From Ficedula albicollis (taxonomy: Eukaryota > Chordata > Aves > Passeriformes > Muscicapidae), in contig NC_021677.1 of the NCBI RefSeq assembly GCF_000247815.1, positions 12,286,040 to 12,350,039 on the forward strand: 64,000 bases of DNA, written 5' to 3'. Every line of letters starts with the position of its first letter. Positions within the stretch are counted from its first letter, which is position 1. A model generated the notes under the pieces. The model was given only the letters and a program-made list of their open reading frames with translations. It made no database searches and was not told the origin of the DNA. Of the stretch, positions 45,180 to 57,649 are shown piece by piece. Position numbers and translations under genes: made by a program.

Positions 45180-48100
45180 CTGAATTGAAAAAAAGATTTT
45201 AGAGATTTAAGATATCTCCAGTCACATTTTTTGCTCTTATGAAGAATAGGAATGGTCATTTCTGTGTCCTAGGAGTGCTGTGTGAACCTGGTGGAAGTAT
45301 TTTGTAAGAAGGATAGGTGATAACTTACACTAACAAAAGAGAATTTGTTGCTCACAAGTGCCATTGAAAGCAATTCTGTTCTAGGAGTGCTATATGAACC
45401 TGGTGGAAGTATTTTGTAAGAAGGATAGGTGATAACTTACACTAACAAAAGAGAATTTGTTGCTCACAAGTGCCATTGAAAGCAATTCTGTCGAATTCAT
45501 TCAGATACACTTGTTACTTACTGTATCTTGCCTTGAAGTGCCAATCTAGGTAGAAGATGCTTTAAAAAAATGACACTGTGAATTTTAGCCTTTTCCCCCT
45601 ACTATTTTCTTAATTATATCTACTGCTAATCATTATTAAAACTTTGTAAGGAGGATTTTTATTAGTTTATATATAATACTGAAGTCATCTATATAAAAAA
45701 TGTTTTGCTAAAATTTGTTATCTCCAGAGAGCGTTATATTGCATATCTTTAAATTGAATTATATTGGATATCCTTAAATCAGAACTAAGGATGTCATTCT
45801 GTGCATTTATTGCCATCCCTTACACTTTACACATCTCTGGATTTTTGAAAAGGAACAGAGGAAGGAATTGCTCTTACCTAGGGAAAAAGGAATAAACGCA
45901 TCTTTCTTGACAAACTGCCCATTACTGTCCAAAAACCTCTCAGGAAAAAACACTTCTGGATTGCTCCAGTATTTTTCATCAAAGTGAACAGAGTAGAGGT
46001 TTGTGATGACTGTGGTGCCTCCAGGAATCGTGTAACCACGCACAACAGTGTCTTTGGAAGTTGCATGGAAAATCCCTAGTGGGACAATGTTACAGAACCT
46101 CAGAACCTCGTGTAGAACAGCCTCGGTGTAGGGCATCTTGCTCTTCTCTTCCAAGGTGGGCATTTTGTTTGGGCCAATGACAAGATCGATTTCTTTTTGG
46201 ACTTGCCCTGTTAGGAATAAAAGCTGAGGTTTATTTTATATACACACTTTAAAAGAATACTGAAACCTGATATACCTTATATAAAAAACAGTACCTTACA
46301 AGCCTTTAAATTTCAACTCTATGTTCCTATCCATGGTTAGTGTTATTATCCCCATTCTGAAACAATGGTGGAATTGATATCAGAGCAATATTTTTTGGTC
46401 AGAGTACCAGTAGTAACTTCCCAAGTTGTCTGGGCCTCTCATCCCCCAAATGCTGGAAGCCCCAGCTGAACCAGCACTGCTAAGGTTTTGGCAGGAAGAG
46501 CGAACTACAGGCAGTGAAACCAGAAATGTGTTCACTTCTAGAATCCAAACTTCTCAAAATGTCTAGTCTAACATTCAGACATCTATAGCTGTTTTCAGAA
46601 GGACTGTAACACATCTTTTTATTTTTAATTGCCATTTCTGCTCTTCCAAAAGTGAAAGTATTCCTGTCTATCATACGTAAATCTGTTGTGAACTGGGCAC
46701 TTAAGATAAAAAGAATTGTATCTAAACTGTTAACCACAACCTGATTTACATTTTTGCTGACACTTGTAGGTTTTTAATTTAGTTTATTACTTTCATATTT
46801 AATTACATTTTCTTATTATTTATTAACTACATAGATTAGTACATATGCCAACAACAGATCATGCATCACAATGCTAAACTTACATATATTAGAAATACTT
46901 AAAAATATTAAAGCTTTGTAAAAATGTATTCACAAAACAATACATTAAAAATATATTAGAAATACTTAAAAATATTAAAGATTCGTAAAAATGTATTCAC
47001 AAAACAATACATTAAAATTTTATCATAACACTTGATTTTTGATATACTCTTTGTCAGCATTTAAAACAAGCTTTCCACCTTTGTCCATAGTATATTGGGT
47101 AAATGATACAATAGCATAATATAGATCGGAAGAGCGTCGTGTAGGGAAATTTTATCATAACACTTGATTTTTGAGATACTCTTTGTCAGCATTTAAAACA
47201 AGCTTTCCACCTTTGTCCATAGTATATTTGGTAAATGATACAATAGAATAATATATACAAAGCCTTTTTTGGTGATGATTGCAGATCAATGCACCACTTT
47301 GAAAAGCACTTTAAATTTGCAATAGGAAAGTGAATCAGTCCCTCAAAATGTCAAATTTCTTACCTTGGATGTTTGGATATAGAGCCATAAATAACACTGC
47401 CCATCTTAAAACATTTGTGGTGGTTTCTGTCCCAGCTATGATGAGTTCTCCAACGGAGAAAATTAAATTTTCTCTTGAATATGTAGATTCTGGGTCATTT
47501 CCATTGCAATCCATCTCATCTAAATATGCATCTACGAAATGTCGAGGTGACTGAGGCTTCCTATTTTCAGAGACACGTTCAATAAGCTCATGAAGGAACT
47601 CATAGACTTCAGCTGCATTTTTAAACAGCTGCTGGTGTTTCCCAAATGGCAAGATACCAAGCCAAGGAAAAGCATTATATAAAAATACAGAAGCACTAGC
47701 AGCTAACTCAACGTTTTCACTAAAAATCTCAATCATGTGCTGAAATTCAGTGTCTTCGTATGTGAAACGTTCTCCAAAAATAATCAAATTAGTAATGTTT
47801 GAAACGGCATTTGTTATCAAGTGCTTAAGATCAAAGGGTCTGCCTTTGTATGTATCAATGGCATCAAGAAAAAACAGAGATTCTTCTGAAATTTTGTGTT
47901 CAAAGGACCTTTGACCATATCCAAAAATTCGAAAGGTATTTACAGCTAATTTGCGGTGTTCTGTCCATCCTCTGCCATATTTACTGTTCAGTAAGCCTGA
48001 AAAAATATTTTGACACAGTATTTTATGCAATGCTTTATTTTTCTTCCCCCATAAGACAATCAAATTATTCAACAAGACAAAAAAAGTGAGACAAAATATT

Positions 48101-48432
48101 TCAGACATCTTGCTATGGAACATAGTCCACGAGTGACAGTCCTTTCCAAATAGTATCTTTAAAGAAGCATTGAGTATTTTAGGAAAGGACATCAAGTAGA
48201 GAAGATGGCTAAAATAGATGCTTCATGTGATTTGTTCATCTATGGGACAAAATTTACGGAAGACATTATACAAAAGACATTAGCACTCACCTCCCATGTT
48301 TGTCAGCTTCTTAAACAAGGGGAGAGATGGCCTGTCTGCAAAAATTTCACTTTGATGGACGAGGCATTCCTTCACTGCATCATAGCCATTCAGCACAACA
48401 GCAGATATGCCCCCAAGATCCAGGCTGAAGAT
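45004..48432 (-). CDS. CYP2R1: CYP2R1, vitamin D 25-hydroxylase (first exon missing)
   Basis: Four exons on the - strand (48432-48291, 47996-47364, 46207-45878, 45179-45004) join in frame, each junction in phase 1, to 426 codons plus stop. The enzyme is a microsomal cytochrome P450 that hydroxylates vitamin D at C-25. Visible P450 hallmarks are the I-helix [17 protein letters not shown], the K-helix EVLR (ExxR), FFPERFLD, and the haem loop [13 protein letters not shown] with the cysteine ligand. The text is very close to mammalian CYP2R1 ([34 protein letters not shown]). The family is about 501 residues, so about 75 are absent: the N-terminal membrane anchor and proline hinge encoded by exon 1, probably lost in the poly-G block at 50616-51258. 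It is convergent with PDE3B. Confidence 0.96.
45269..45492. repeat. 112-bp tandem duplication in the last CYP2R1 intron
   Basis: Two copies (45269-45380, 45381-45492) starting ctaggagtgc and differing at two or three sites, between CYP2R1 exons 45004-45179 and 45878-46207. Confidence 0.92.
45878..46207 (-). CDS. CYP2R1: CYP2R1 coding exon (ExxR, PERF)
   Basis: A 330-nt exon, phase 1-1, between ttcctaacag and gtaaga on -. It encodes [20 protein letters not shown] through [20 protein letters not shown] and [15 protein letters not shown] to FFPERFLD and AFIPFSLG. The 3' split glycine joins the haem loop in the next exon. Confidence 0.97.
46884..47256. repeat. two consecutive tandem duplications, the second split by an adapter
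   Basis: A 67-bp unit (46884-46950, 46951-47017) is followed at once by a unit of about 109 bp (47014-47122 and 47147-47256). The latter pair is separated by the Illumina adapter match at 47123-47149. It lies in CYP2R1 intron 3. Confidence 0.93.
47364..47996 (-). CDS. CYP2R1: CYP2R1 large coding exon (I-helix)
   Basis: A 633-nt exon, phase 1-1, between attttttcag and gtaaga on -. It encodes [20 protein letters not shown] through [20 protein letters not shown] and [20 protein letters not shown] to [16 protein letters not shown] and LYPNIQG. AGTETT is the oxygen-binding I-helix motif. Confidence 0.97.
48291..48432 (-). CDS. CYP2R1: CYP2R1 coding exon ([20 protein letters not shown])
   Basis: A 142-nt exon, phase 0 to 1. 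The acceptor on - is ccccccaaag and the donor is GGAG followed by gtgagt. It encodes [20 protein letters not shown] followed by [15 protein letters not shown] and ends TNMGG. This corresponds to exon 2 of the family. Confidence 0.95.
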
Positions 48433-49074
48433 CTTTGGGGGGCAAAAAAAAAAAGGAATAAGAAGTGTCAAATGCTATTACAACCCAGTCCTGAGCACAA
48501 GGAATGAAAAAGTGAAACACTGAACATCAATGTGAAATGCAGAGCTGAATAACCTTCATCAGGCCACACAAGTGACCAGAGGTGGGACAGCTGTGACATT
48601 ACACAGGAGAGTTTGTGGTAAGCTAATTTGCTTTGTTAAAAGATAAAATTAATTAGCCCACACTACATTCTGCTTTGCTGTGTGCCTAAAGAAACCAGCT
48701 CTCCAAATTAAGGACTGGAGACACATTCATACAGTCCTTAGGAGTGAGAGCCAAGGTGGGTGACAGCCAGCAACTGAGAGCAGAGCCCAGCTGGGCCCAG
48801 CTGCCATTTCCACAAGTGGTTGGCACAAGGTGCTATGGAGAAAAGTACAACACAGCCTGCAGAAGGCATGTATTAAAAAAAAAATAAAATCTGAATCTAC
48901 ATTTTAAAAATTAAACCTGAGCCTAAACTCAAGACTGAAACCTTAGATCCCTTTCCATACATTCCCTCAGTGTTAGAAATCTCTATTTTTACGGTCTCAA
49001 ATCTTTATATTTTTCTCCATATCAGAGCTGGTGACCTCCACAATATGAAATTGTGTTAGCCTAATTATACATTC

Positions 49075-49290
49075 TGTAACAACTGGGTTGTCACCCAAAG
49101 CATTGTCAGGCACTGGAACAGACTGCTGGGGGAAGTGGTGGAGTTGTCATCCCTGGAGGCATTTAAAAGTTGTGTAGATGTGGCACTTGGGGACATGGTT
49201 TAGTGGCAGACTTGGCAATGCTGGGTTAACAGTTGGACTTGATCTTAGGGGTCTTTTCCGACCTAAATGATCCTATGATTCTATTTAATT
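49075..49290 (+). repeat. CR1 LINE 3' fragment (copy 1)
   Basis: Carries tggaggcatttaaaagttgtgtagatgtggcacttggggacatggtttagtggcag and ends ccgacctaaatgatcctatgattctat. It lies in CYP2R1 intron 1 in + orientation. The whole element is repeated at 49775 because it sits inside a larger duplicated block. Confidence 0.9.
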
Positions 49291-49774
49291 TTAGCAAACC
49301 TTTCACTGTTACAATGGCTCTTCTTTTTTATGTGTCAGGAAGACACTCCTAGTATATTTCTGCAAACCATTTGTGAGTTTAGGCCCAGATTATGTATCTT
49401 TATTCCTGCACAAGGTGCTATGGAGAAAAGTACAACACAGCCTGCAGAAGGCATGTATTAAAAAAAAAATAAAATCTGAATCTACATTTTAAAAATTAAA
49501 CCTGAGCCTAAACTCAAGACTGAAACCTTAGATCCCTTTCCATACATTCCCTCAGTGTTAGAAATCTCTACTTTTACGATCTCAAATCTTTATATTTTTC
49601 TCCATATCAAAGCTGGTGACCTCCACAATATGAAATTGTGTTTTTTTACGGTCTCAAATCTTTATATTTTTCTCCATATCAGAGCTGGTGACCTCCACAA
49701 TATGAAATTGTGTTAGCCTAATTATACATTCTGTAACAACTGGGTTGTCACTAGCCTAATTATACATCCTGTAA

Positions 49775-49985
49775 CAACTGGGTTGTCACCCAAAGCATTG
49801 TCAGGCACTGGAACAGACTGCTGGGGGAAGTGGTGGAGTTGTCATCCCTGGAGGCATTTAAAAGTTGTGTAGATGTGGCACTTGGGGACATGGTTTAGTG
49901 GCAGACTTGGCAATGCTGGGTTAACAGTTGGACTTGATCTTAGGGGTCTTTTCCGACCTAAATGATCCTATGATTCTATTTAATT
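49775..49985 (+). repeat. CR1 LINE 3' fragment (copy 2 of the same insertion)
   Basis: Essentially identical to the fragment at 49075-49290. Its flanks are identical too, so it arose by duplication of the region (or of the assembly), not by a second retrotransposition. Confidence 0.88.
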
Positions 49986-50296
49986 TTAGCAAACCTTTCA
50001 CTGTTACAATGGCTCTTCTTTTTTATGTGTCAGGAAGACACTCCTAGTATATTTCTGCAAACCATTTGTGAGTTTAGGCCCAGATTATGTATCTTTATTC
50101 CTATATCACACATGACATTTTTTTAAACCCTTTGACTGTATTTTCTCAGAACCTCCCAAGTCCTAACGTGCTGTTTCCAAGCTCCATCGCATTCTGTGGG
50201 ATACTCCATACAGCATTCCAGGCAAGTGAAAAGCTTGGCGTACATTCCCCTACCTATTTCCATTCCATTTGTCCTAGCATTTTGCTTGAAGAACGT

Positions 50297-50317
50297 TATT
50301 ATTATTATTATTATTAT

Positions 50318-50358
<41 letters not shown>

Positions 50359-50359
50359 T
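50297..50359. repeat. compound trinucleotide microsatellite (ATT)n(AGT)n
   Basis: About 8 ATT units followed by about 12 AGT units, ending in tatt. In CYP2R1 intron 1. Confidence 0.93.
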
Positions 50360-50502
50360 TAAAATACATGTTGGATCTAGTCGGGAGATAACTTTTACGC
50401 AGCTCGTAAGAGGAGTCGGGCTGCTTAAAACTGGCTGATGGAAATAAAAAAGCAGAAGAAAGAAGTTCGGTTGTTACACAGTGAGGCTGGCGGGCTGTAA
50501 GT

Positions 50503-50590
50503 AAGTATCTGCAAGTGTCTATAAGTATCTGCGAGTGTCTAAAAGTATCTGTGAGTGTCTATTAGTATCTGTGAGTATCTGTGAGTGTCT
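50503..50590. repeat. 20-bp minisatellite (agtatctgYRagtgtctaWW)
   Basis: Three 20-bp units plus shortened ones (agtatctgtg twice, then agtgtct) directly beside the poly-G block at 50616. Confidence 0.85.
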
Positions 50591-50614
50591 CAACACCGAA
50601 GGCGCTCCGAGGCG

Positions 50615-51830
<1,216 letters not shown>

Positions 51831-53486
51831 GAACCACGGCTTGAGCTGCAGGAGAAGCCAAGATTGGTGAGGCAGAGGTCAGACAGCAATGTTGCTGTGC
51901 CGTGTGACACTCTTGGCAAAACACTTGATAAACAAACCCGGAATTGTTTCCATTCACACGGGTTTTGTTATTGCGTTGCTACTATTTTACAAGCGATTTT
52001 AGGAATAACAGAAGCGCTCCTGGCCCATTACAATTTCTGTGCCGTGGGTTTCTAACTTGAGACGTCTTTCTTGTTGAATTCATCTTAATAGCTGTACAGA
52101 GATTTTTTAAGAACATTGATAAGATCTAAACAGATGAGGAATTTATTCTGATGGAGCTCATTAATAACCTGTGTCAATAATAACCAGCATCCTGTATCAA
52201 AATCTTACCAAGTTTGTCAGAATACAAAGATGTGGCTTGAGCCCTGCATTGTTCTTCCAAGTTATTTCTTCATCCTTTTTTTTTTTCAGTGTAATACTGC
52301 CTGGTGTCTTATTTGGGTCATATCTGCAAAAAATACCAGTATTTGCAGTGTCAGTGCCTAAAGAATTCTCACAAGAGGGCAGGAGATTCAGGAACTCAGC
52401 CTGGCTCCAGTCAAGGGAAGAATGAAGAGAAATTGCCAAGGAGTAAAGTAAGATGTGCACACGCTTAAGTATCTGAGAAAACACAGGAAGAGGTACTATT
52501 GAATTTATTTTTTTGCAGCTTATCTTCAATGTTCTGTTATTTAAGTGTTTAATAACCAAAGTTTCAGATTATCATGATTTCCACTGCATCTGTGTAAGAA
52601 AAGAAATGTGATTAACAGTTTTGGCAGCAAGCATTTTGAAGGGGGGAAAAGGGGGAAAAATAGTGTAGGAAAGACCCAAGAAGAGGGGGAAAAAAGATAC
52701 AGAAGAAAAGTCCAAATATTTGACTAAAAAGGAAGGAATAGGCTTGTAGTGGGGGGAAAGCCAACAATATTTCACAATTATCTTCAATCAGAGGAGAAAA
52801 CAGTCAAAACTGATCTTACCATGGTTTTTGAGCCATGAGGATAGGGAAGAGACAGTGATGTTGATCACTGTAACAGAGGAAGGGAAACTGAAGAGCATGA
52901 TTGCAGAAAAAAGAAATCCATTTTGGCCAAGCCAAATGCTAACAGATGGTGAATCAACCAAAATTAAAGGTCCGAGGACCTCTAAAAGATGCATGATTAA
53001 ATGGAGGTAAAAAGCACCAGCATGGACAAAGATGACTGAAACTTGTCAGAAGTAAGTGATAAATAAACCCTTGTAGACAGATGAAATCACTTAAGGATGC
53101 AGGTTTAGGGATGCAAGACTCCAATTGCTGTCCAAGTGCAGGATTCCTTGCCAGTTTCTGATTGATCTTTTTATTTTTTAATTTTTTTTTTCATTCATTC
53201 ATTCCTTTAGAAATGTGTGGGCAGCTTGTGCTGAATTGCTTCTTTGGGAACGTTTTGCTCATCTTAATCACAGATGATCAAATGAGCAAACTTATAGGAT
53301 GAATAAAGGTTTTTTTATTTCAATTAGAAAAATGATGGCTGAGTAAAGAAACCCATTAAAGCATGTATCTTTATTAAATTCTAAAACATTCTAGTCATCA
53401 AGTTTTACAATTACTTTGCACTGGAAATTCTGTAAGCAGAAGTTGGAGTAACAGGAAATGATTGTGTTCCTGTCCTCTCAAGAAAA

Positions 53487-53984
53487 TCAGAAAGCAATTA
53501 TTTGGCTTTGTATTCTTTGACTACACATACTTAAATATAGCTTTGACTTTTGAAGAAATATACTGCCAGGTGTGGCTGTTCTCTGAGCAGCAATGTTAAG
53601 ATCTTGATGGTAACTCTGGGGAGAAAAGTTGTTTCCAAGTTCCATTAAAAATCTCACAAACTTGTATTTAGCTACAACTTTGAAACAGGCTCTGGTTTTC
53701 TTATCCTTCAGAGTTGACATTGTAAATGGAAAACAAGGTAAAAGTTCATCAGGTGAAATGGATGTTGTCCTATAGAAAGTCCATTCCCATAGTAATGTCT
53801 CTTGTTCAGTGAAATCATGATTTATAAAATGCAGGAAAATAACTTCTTTATAGACAAATGTGTAAAGATTTTGCTTCTTGCATCCCTGAGGGTGGATCAG
53901 GAAAAAAGAGAGATCTTTACAGATGTATGTAAAGGCATGCTTGTCATGAAAGAAATTAATTTCATAAGCCCACTGACAAGTCAT
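53487..53984 (-). other. unassigned 165-codon open reading frame
   Basis: Starts MTCQWAYEINFFHDKHAFTY and contains SPDELLPCFPFTMSTLKDKK and KFVRFLMELGNNFSPQSYHQ. The composition is protein-like (few low-complexity stretches), but I recognise no domain, and a frame of this length can occur by chance in 64 kb of AT-rich DNA. It could be a pseudogene fragment or mobile-element remnant. No promoter or splice evidence. Confidence 0.2.
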
Positions 53985-56124
53985 GTGCAGATGTTATCAG
54001 TTACAAAGCTCTTTTTAACCTATGTCATCATAGTGAATGACCAACTTCCATGTTACAATAATCTCCTGAGTCAAGCCTCTAATGATGCTGGTGCTTTACA
54101 GATTATCTAAAACAGGAAAATCACATCTGATGTTTTCCCTCGTGAATCTGGTGATTGATTGCTGAGAAAACTCCCACCTTTTTCTTCAGTCACATCCTTT
54201 TCCTCCATCACAGTCCTACTCTGCCTAAACATTTCATGTCTGTCAAGCAGACTCAGAAGGCTAAGAGACTGGCTTAACTTCAAAAATAGTTTTGGCATGC
54301 TGTATTTTCTGGTTCTTTCAGAGTATACTTAGGTCAATTCTATGCATAAATTTAGAAATTCATCTTTTTAATTGATGGTGTCATATGACTGGGTTCCCAG
54401 AAACTCTGCTGAAAGTAGATTAGCAAATATTATATTATATATTTGCTAATATATATAATATTAGCAAATATTATATATTATTATTATAACAGCCTTTGCC
54501 TTCACATACTACTTACTAGCACTGAAAGGAGAGAGATCTTTTTTAGCTCCAAATTTCACTGAAGGCAGGGGCTAAATCAGTGCTGTAGGACCTAACAATG
54601 TCAGGACAACTGCATGGCTCTGGGAGGGACTGAGGAAAACTCTGAGTTACCCTGTGGCTCCATCAGACCTCGGTACTGGCAAGTCAAAGGATGAAACGAT
54701 GACACGAGGGGTTCCACCCTTCTAACATCCTGTAAAGAACAAGCAAGGACTGACTTGAGGGCTTGAGAAACAGTTTCTCACCCTCTTTTCCCTGACATGC
54801 TCTGACTATATACGATAGTATCACAGCACTTGTGCAAGCAATGAAATCAAAGTTTTATAACCATGCTATTGCTCAACAGGATTAGTTTTGTGTTCTGAGG
54901 TTGTTTTCCCAACTCTCATTTTACCTGCAAAATGCAAAAATGAAAAAAAGAGCTTTTCAGAGTGAGATCTTCCTCTGTGGTGCATCCCCTGGTAATGCTG
55001 CAAGTCTGCCCCTGCGCTGTTGAGTGTGAGGAGCTCTCCTGGTCAGCCTGCTGGAGGTGTAGCTTGGGACAGAGCTGGAATTGTGCCAGTTTTCAGAGGG
55101 AGGGAATGTGTTTCCAGGGGGCAGGAGAGGGCTGGAGCCTCGGTGAACCTGCTGGGAGGCTGAGCTAGGGCAGGGCAGGAGATGACAAAGCCTTAGCAAA
55201 CTCCCCTGTGCTCTGCCCCTGCTGCCTGGCCAAGCAAACCTCAGCGCAGGACAGTGTGGCCCAGCCTGGTTTAAAGGACTACTCCAAACTGGATTTTTGA
55301 TATACCCAAGGGAGTTGCCACAAAACCTACAGGATCTTTTGGGGGTTTTGTGCAGCAAGAATATTTCAAGGAGATTAAACCAATGCAATGCTGATCTTCT
55401 GTTTAAAATGTCTTTCATAAATCAGTCTTGGAGCTTTTCTAAGGCATTTTGGAGGAGAATTTTCTTCCAGAGTGATTCATAGTTTTTTCTCTAATTAGCT
55501 CAACAGCAGTTCCACTTTCTCAAAAGCAGGCACTAAAGCAGCCTAAATCCAGATTTAATGTCCATTAAAAAGGAGATGCTTTAGTGTTGGGATTTATATC
55601 AGTGTTCTGGTTCTCAGCAAAATACTGCATTTTTAGAAAAAAATAAGCTTTTCTTTTTGGTCCAAATTCAAACCAAACCACAAGATGGATTGGTACAATA
55701 TTATTTATGTGGATAAGCTTGATGTGAATTTATACTAAATCTAAATATGGTTTTACAGAGACTATGAGAGCAGAATTGAGGAAATAATTTGGCCAATTAG
55801 GGATGTAAGTTTTACAAAACCAACTGCCTAGAAAAGTTATAGTGTTGGTTTCACAGTTTAAGCCATTCTCCAGCTATTTAAATTATAGTGTCACAGAAAT
55901 TGGAGGAGGAAGATATGAAGAGAAAAAATGTAATGGATTATGCTCCTTTCCTAGAGCATCTCACCTATATATGTCACTCCTGACAGATGTTAGAGTAACA
56001 TGCCATGAAATCCTCCACTGAAAGAGGTGCCATAACTGCAATGCAAACTATCCTTGCCTGTCATTAATCTCAGTTGTAGAAAGCTTTTCTCATGTGTGAT
56101 GTCTCCTTTGTTGCCCTTCAAGAC

Positions 56125-56170
56125 TACATATACATACATATATATGTATTATACATATATATATATAAAT
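56125..56170. repeat. TA/CATA microsatellite
   Basis: The run acatatacatacatatata continues into tacatatatatatataaatt, a simple (TA)-rich repeat. Confidence 0.85.
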
Positions 56171-57271
56171 TACCAGATTGCAGATTGCTATTGTTTCATG
56201 ACAAGTATTAATATTTTTGTTATCATCTTTCTCCATAGTCTTTCCTTCTGTTGCCTTTCCCTGATCTTTGAGTTTGTTTCCCTAAATCATTATATGAGAT
56301 CTCTGATAACCCTTACTGGCGTTTTTCTGGACTTTCTCCAACTTGCCCAAGTCTTTTTGATCTAGATCCTATCAGCAAAAAGTGGAGTGTAAGGATTACC
56401 TCCCAGACCCCAAACAAGATACCCCTGCTAACATACAGCTTGCTTTTACAGCAGCACAACACCATTAACTCTGGCTTAGCTGATTTCATTTTCTGCAGAG
56501 CAGGTTCCAATGAAATGTTAGAACGTTAGCTCTGCTCACCTTGCCCCACTTGGCTTGCAGAGCCTCCTTTGCTGCCTGTTCACAGAGACAGGATCCTGGA
56601 TCAGAAAGAGCAGGCATCCACCAAAAACACAGAGAAGTGACTCCCCAGGTTCTCCTTATAAAGAAAGAGCACGGGATTTGTACAGCTGGCTTCATCATCA
56701 CTTGTCCTCACCTGAAAAATCTCGATTAGTTGTTATGAAGAGCAAACTTAGAGAGAGCAGAGACCTGAATCACACTCACCTCCCTTGTGGAGAGTTTACT
56801 GTGTTTGTGGATCATGGCCTCATCACTGTCTCTCCTTTCGTTTTTGTAGGGCCCCCTTTTCTCTGATATGAACCAATAGTGGGAATGAAGATTTTACCTG
56901 TTCAGCTCACAGTCTTACCTTCCTTGGAGAACTGCATTTTAGTTCTGAAGAAAAACTGCACCTTAATACATAAATGTGATATTTTTGTTCACCAGCATGT
57001 CAGCTGGTAGCGTTTCAGAACTTCACTGCAGTGTCTGTGGCTTCTCAACATAATGGCAATATTTACAGTAGGAAAAAATGGTCACACTTTAAAATGTATT
57101 GGTCAAATCATATCAAAGAGTATAATATTGTAAGAAGTTGCATCTAGTGTAGAGAAAGTCATTATAAAATAGCCCAGATTTTTCTTATTCTCTACAAATT
57201 AAAACAAATTTATTTCAAAGTGAAATTCCTTTTACATGGAGCTGGGGATTGCATTAGATAAATTTATTTCT

Positions 57272-57306
57272 TAAAATAAATAAATAAATAAATAAATAAA
57301 TAAATG
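57272..57306. repeat. (AAAT)n microsatellite
   Basis: About eight taaa units in a row (aaataaataaataaataaa...). Confidence 0.9.
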
Positions 57307-57478
57307 ATCCAGTCATTCTGTGGCTTTTCATTTAATCTGCTTTGAATCTATATCCAGCACTGTAAAAGGCAGAACAAGTCCCTTGGAACAGATTTTTTTT
57401 CAGTAAATGTCTCACTTTCTTAGTGCAGTGCTGCAAAGCACCCCCTCTCTGCTCGATTTTCCATGAACACTTAACCTC

Positions 57479-57649
57479 TAGTTTTGGATTTATCAAGCAA
57501 CAGAAGAACATCATCCTGTGAAAATCCAGTCTTTCTTTTTACAGCTTCAAAAATAGACAAACTGGTCAACTGCCCCTTCTTCTCCATCTCACGTACAAGA
57601 GAAGAGATATTTGCAAAAAGAAAATATGTTTGGGGATGACATATAGCTG
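57479..57649 (-). other. unassigned candidate coding exon
   Basis: On the - strand a strong polypyrimidine tract (atttcccccctcccccccag) is followed by an open segment. In one frame it reads ICHPQTYFLFANISSLVREM, then EKKGQLTSLSIFEAVKRK and TGFSQDDVLLLLDKSKTRG before TAA. The second half looks helical and protein-like. A start at the internal ATG (MEKKGQL...) with a donor at AGAG-gttaag is the alternative reading. I do not recognise the protein. Its strand is opposite to CALCA and the CpG island lies upstream of it. Confidence 0.3.

Larger units (their letters stand above)
48823..50102. repeat. 585-bp tandem duplication with nested partial copies
   Basis: Copy 1 is 48823-49407 and copy 2 is 49408-50102, both starting gcacaaggtgctatggag. 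Copy 2 is about 110 bp longer because two inner segments (tttttacggtctcaaatc... and agcctaattatacat...) are again doubled. The block carries a CR1 fragment in each copy. Confidence 0.93.
51831..57470. other. CYP2R1-CALCA intergenic region, western part
   Basis: Mostly AT-rich unique-looking DNA. It holds a 165-codon minus-strand reading frame of unknown meaning (53487-53984), an AT-rich cruciform-prone stretch (54421-54471) and microsatellites (56125, 57272). I recognise no gene. Confidence 0.55.

Noticed and set aside
54957..55418. 153-codon frame on - in a moderately GC-rich patch
   Set aside because: Low similarity to anything known, and open frames also occur on the other strand; it looks like compositional chance.
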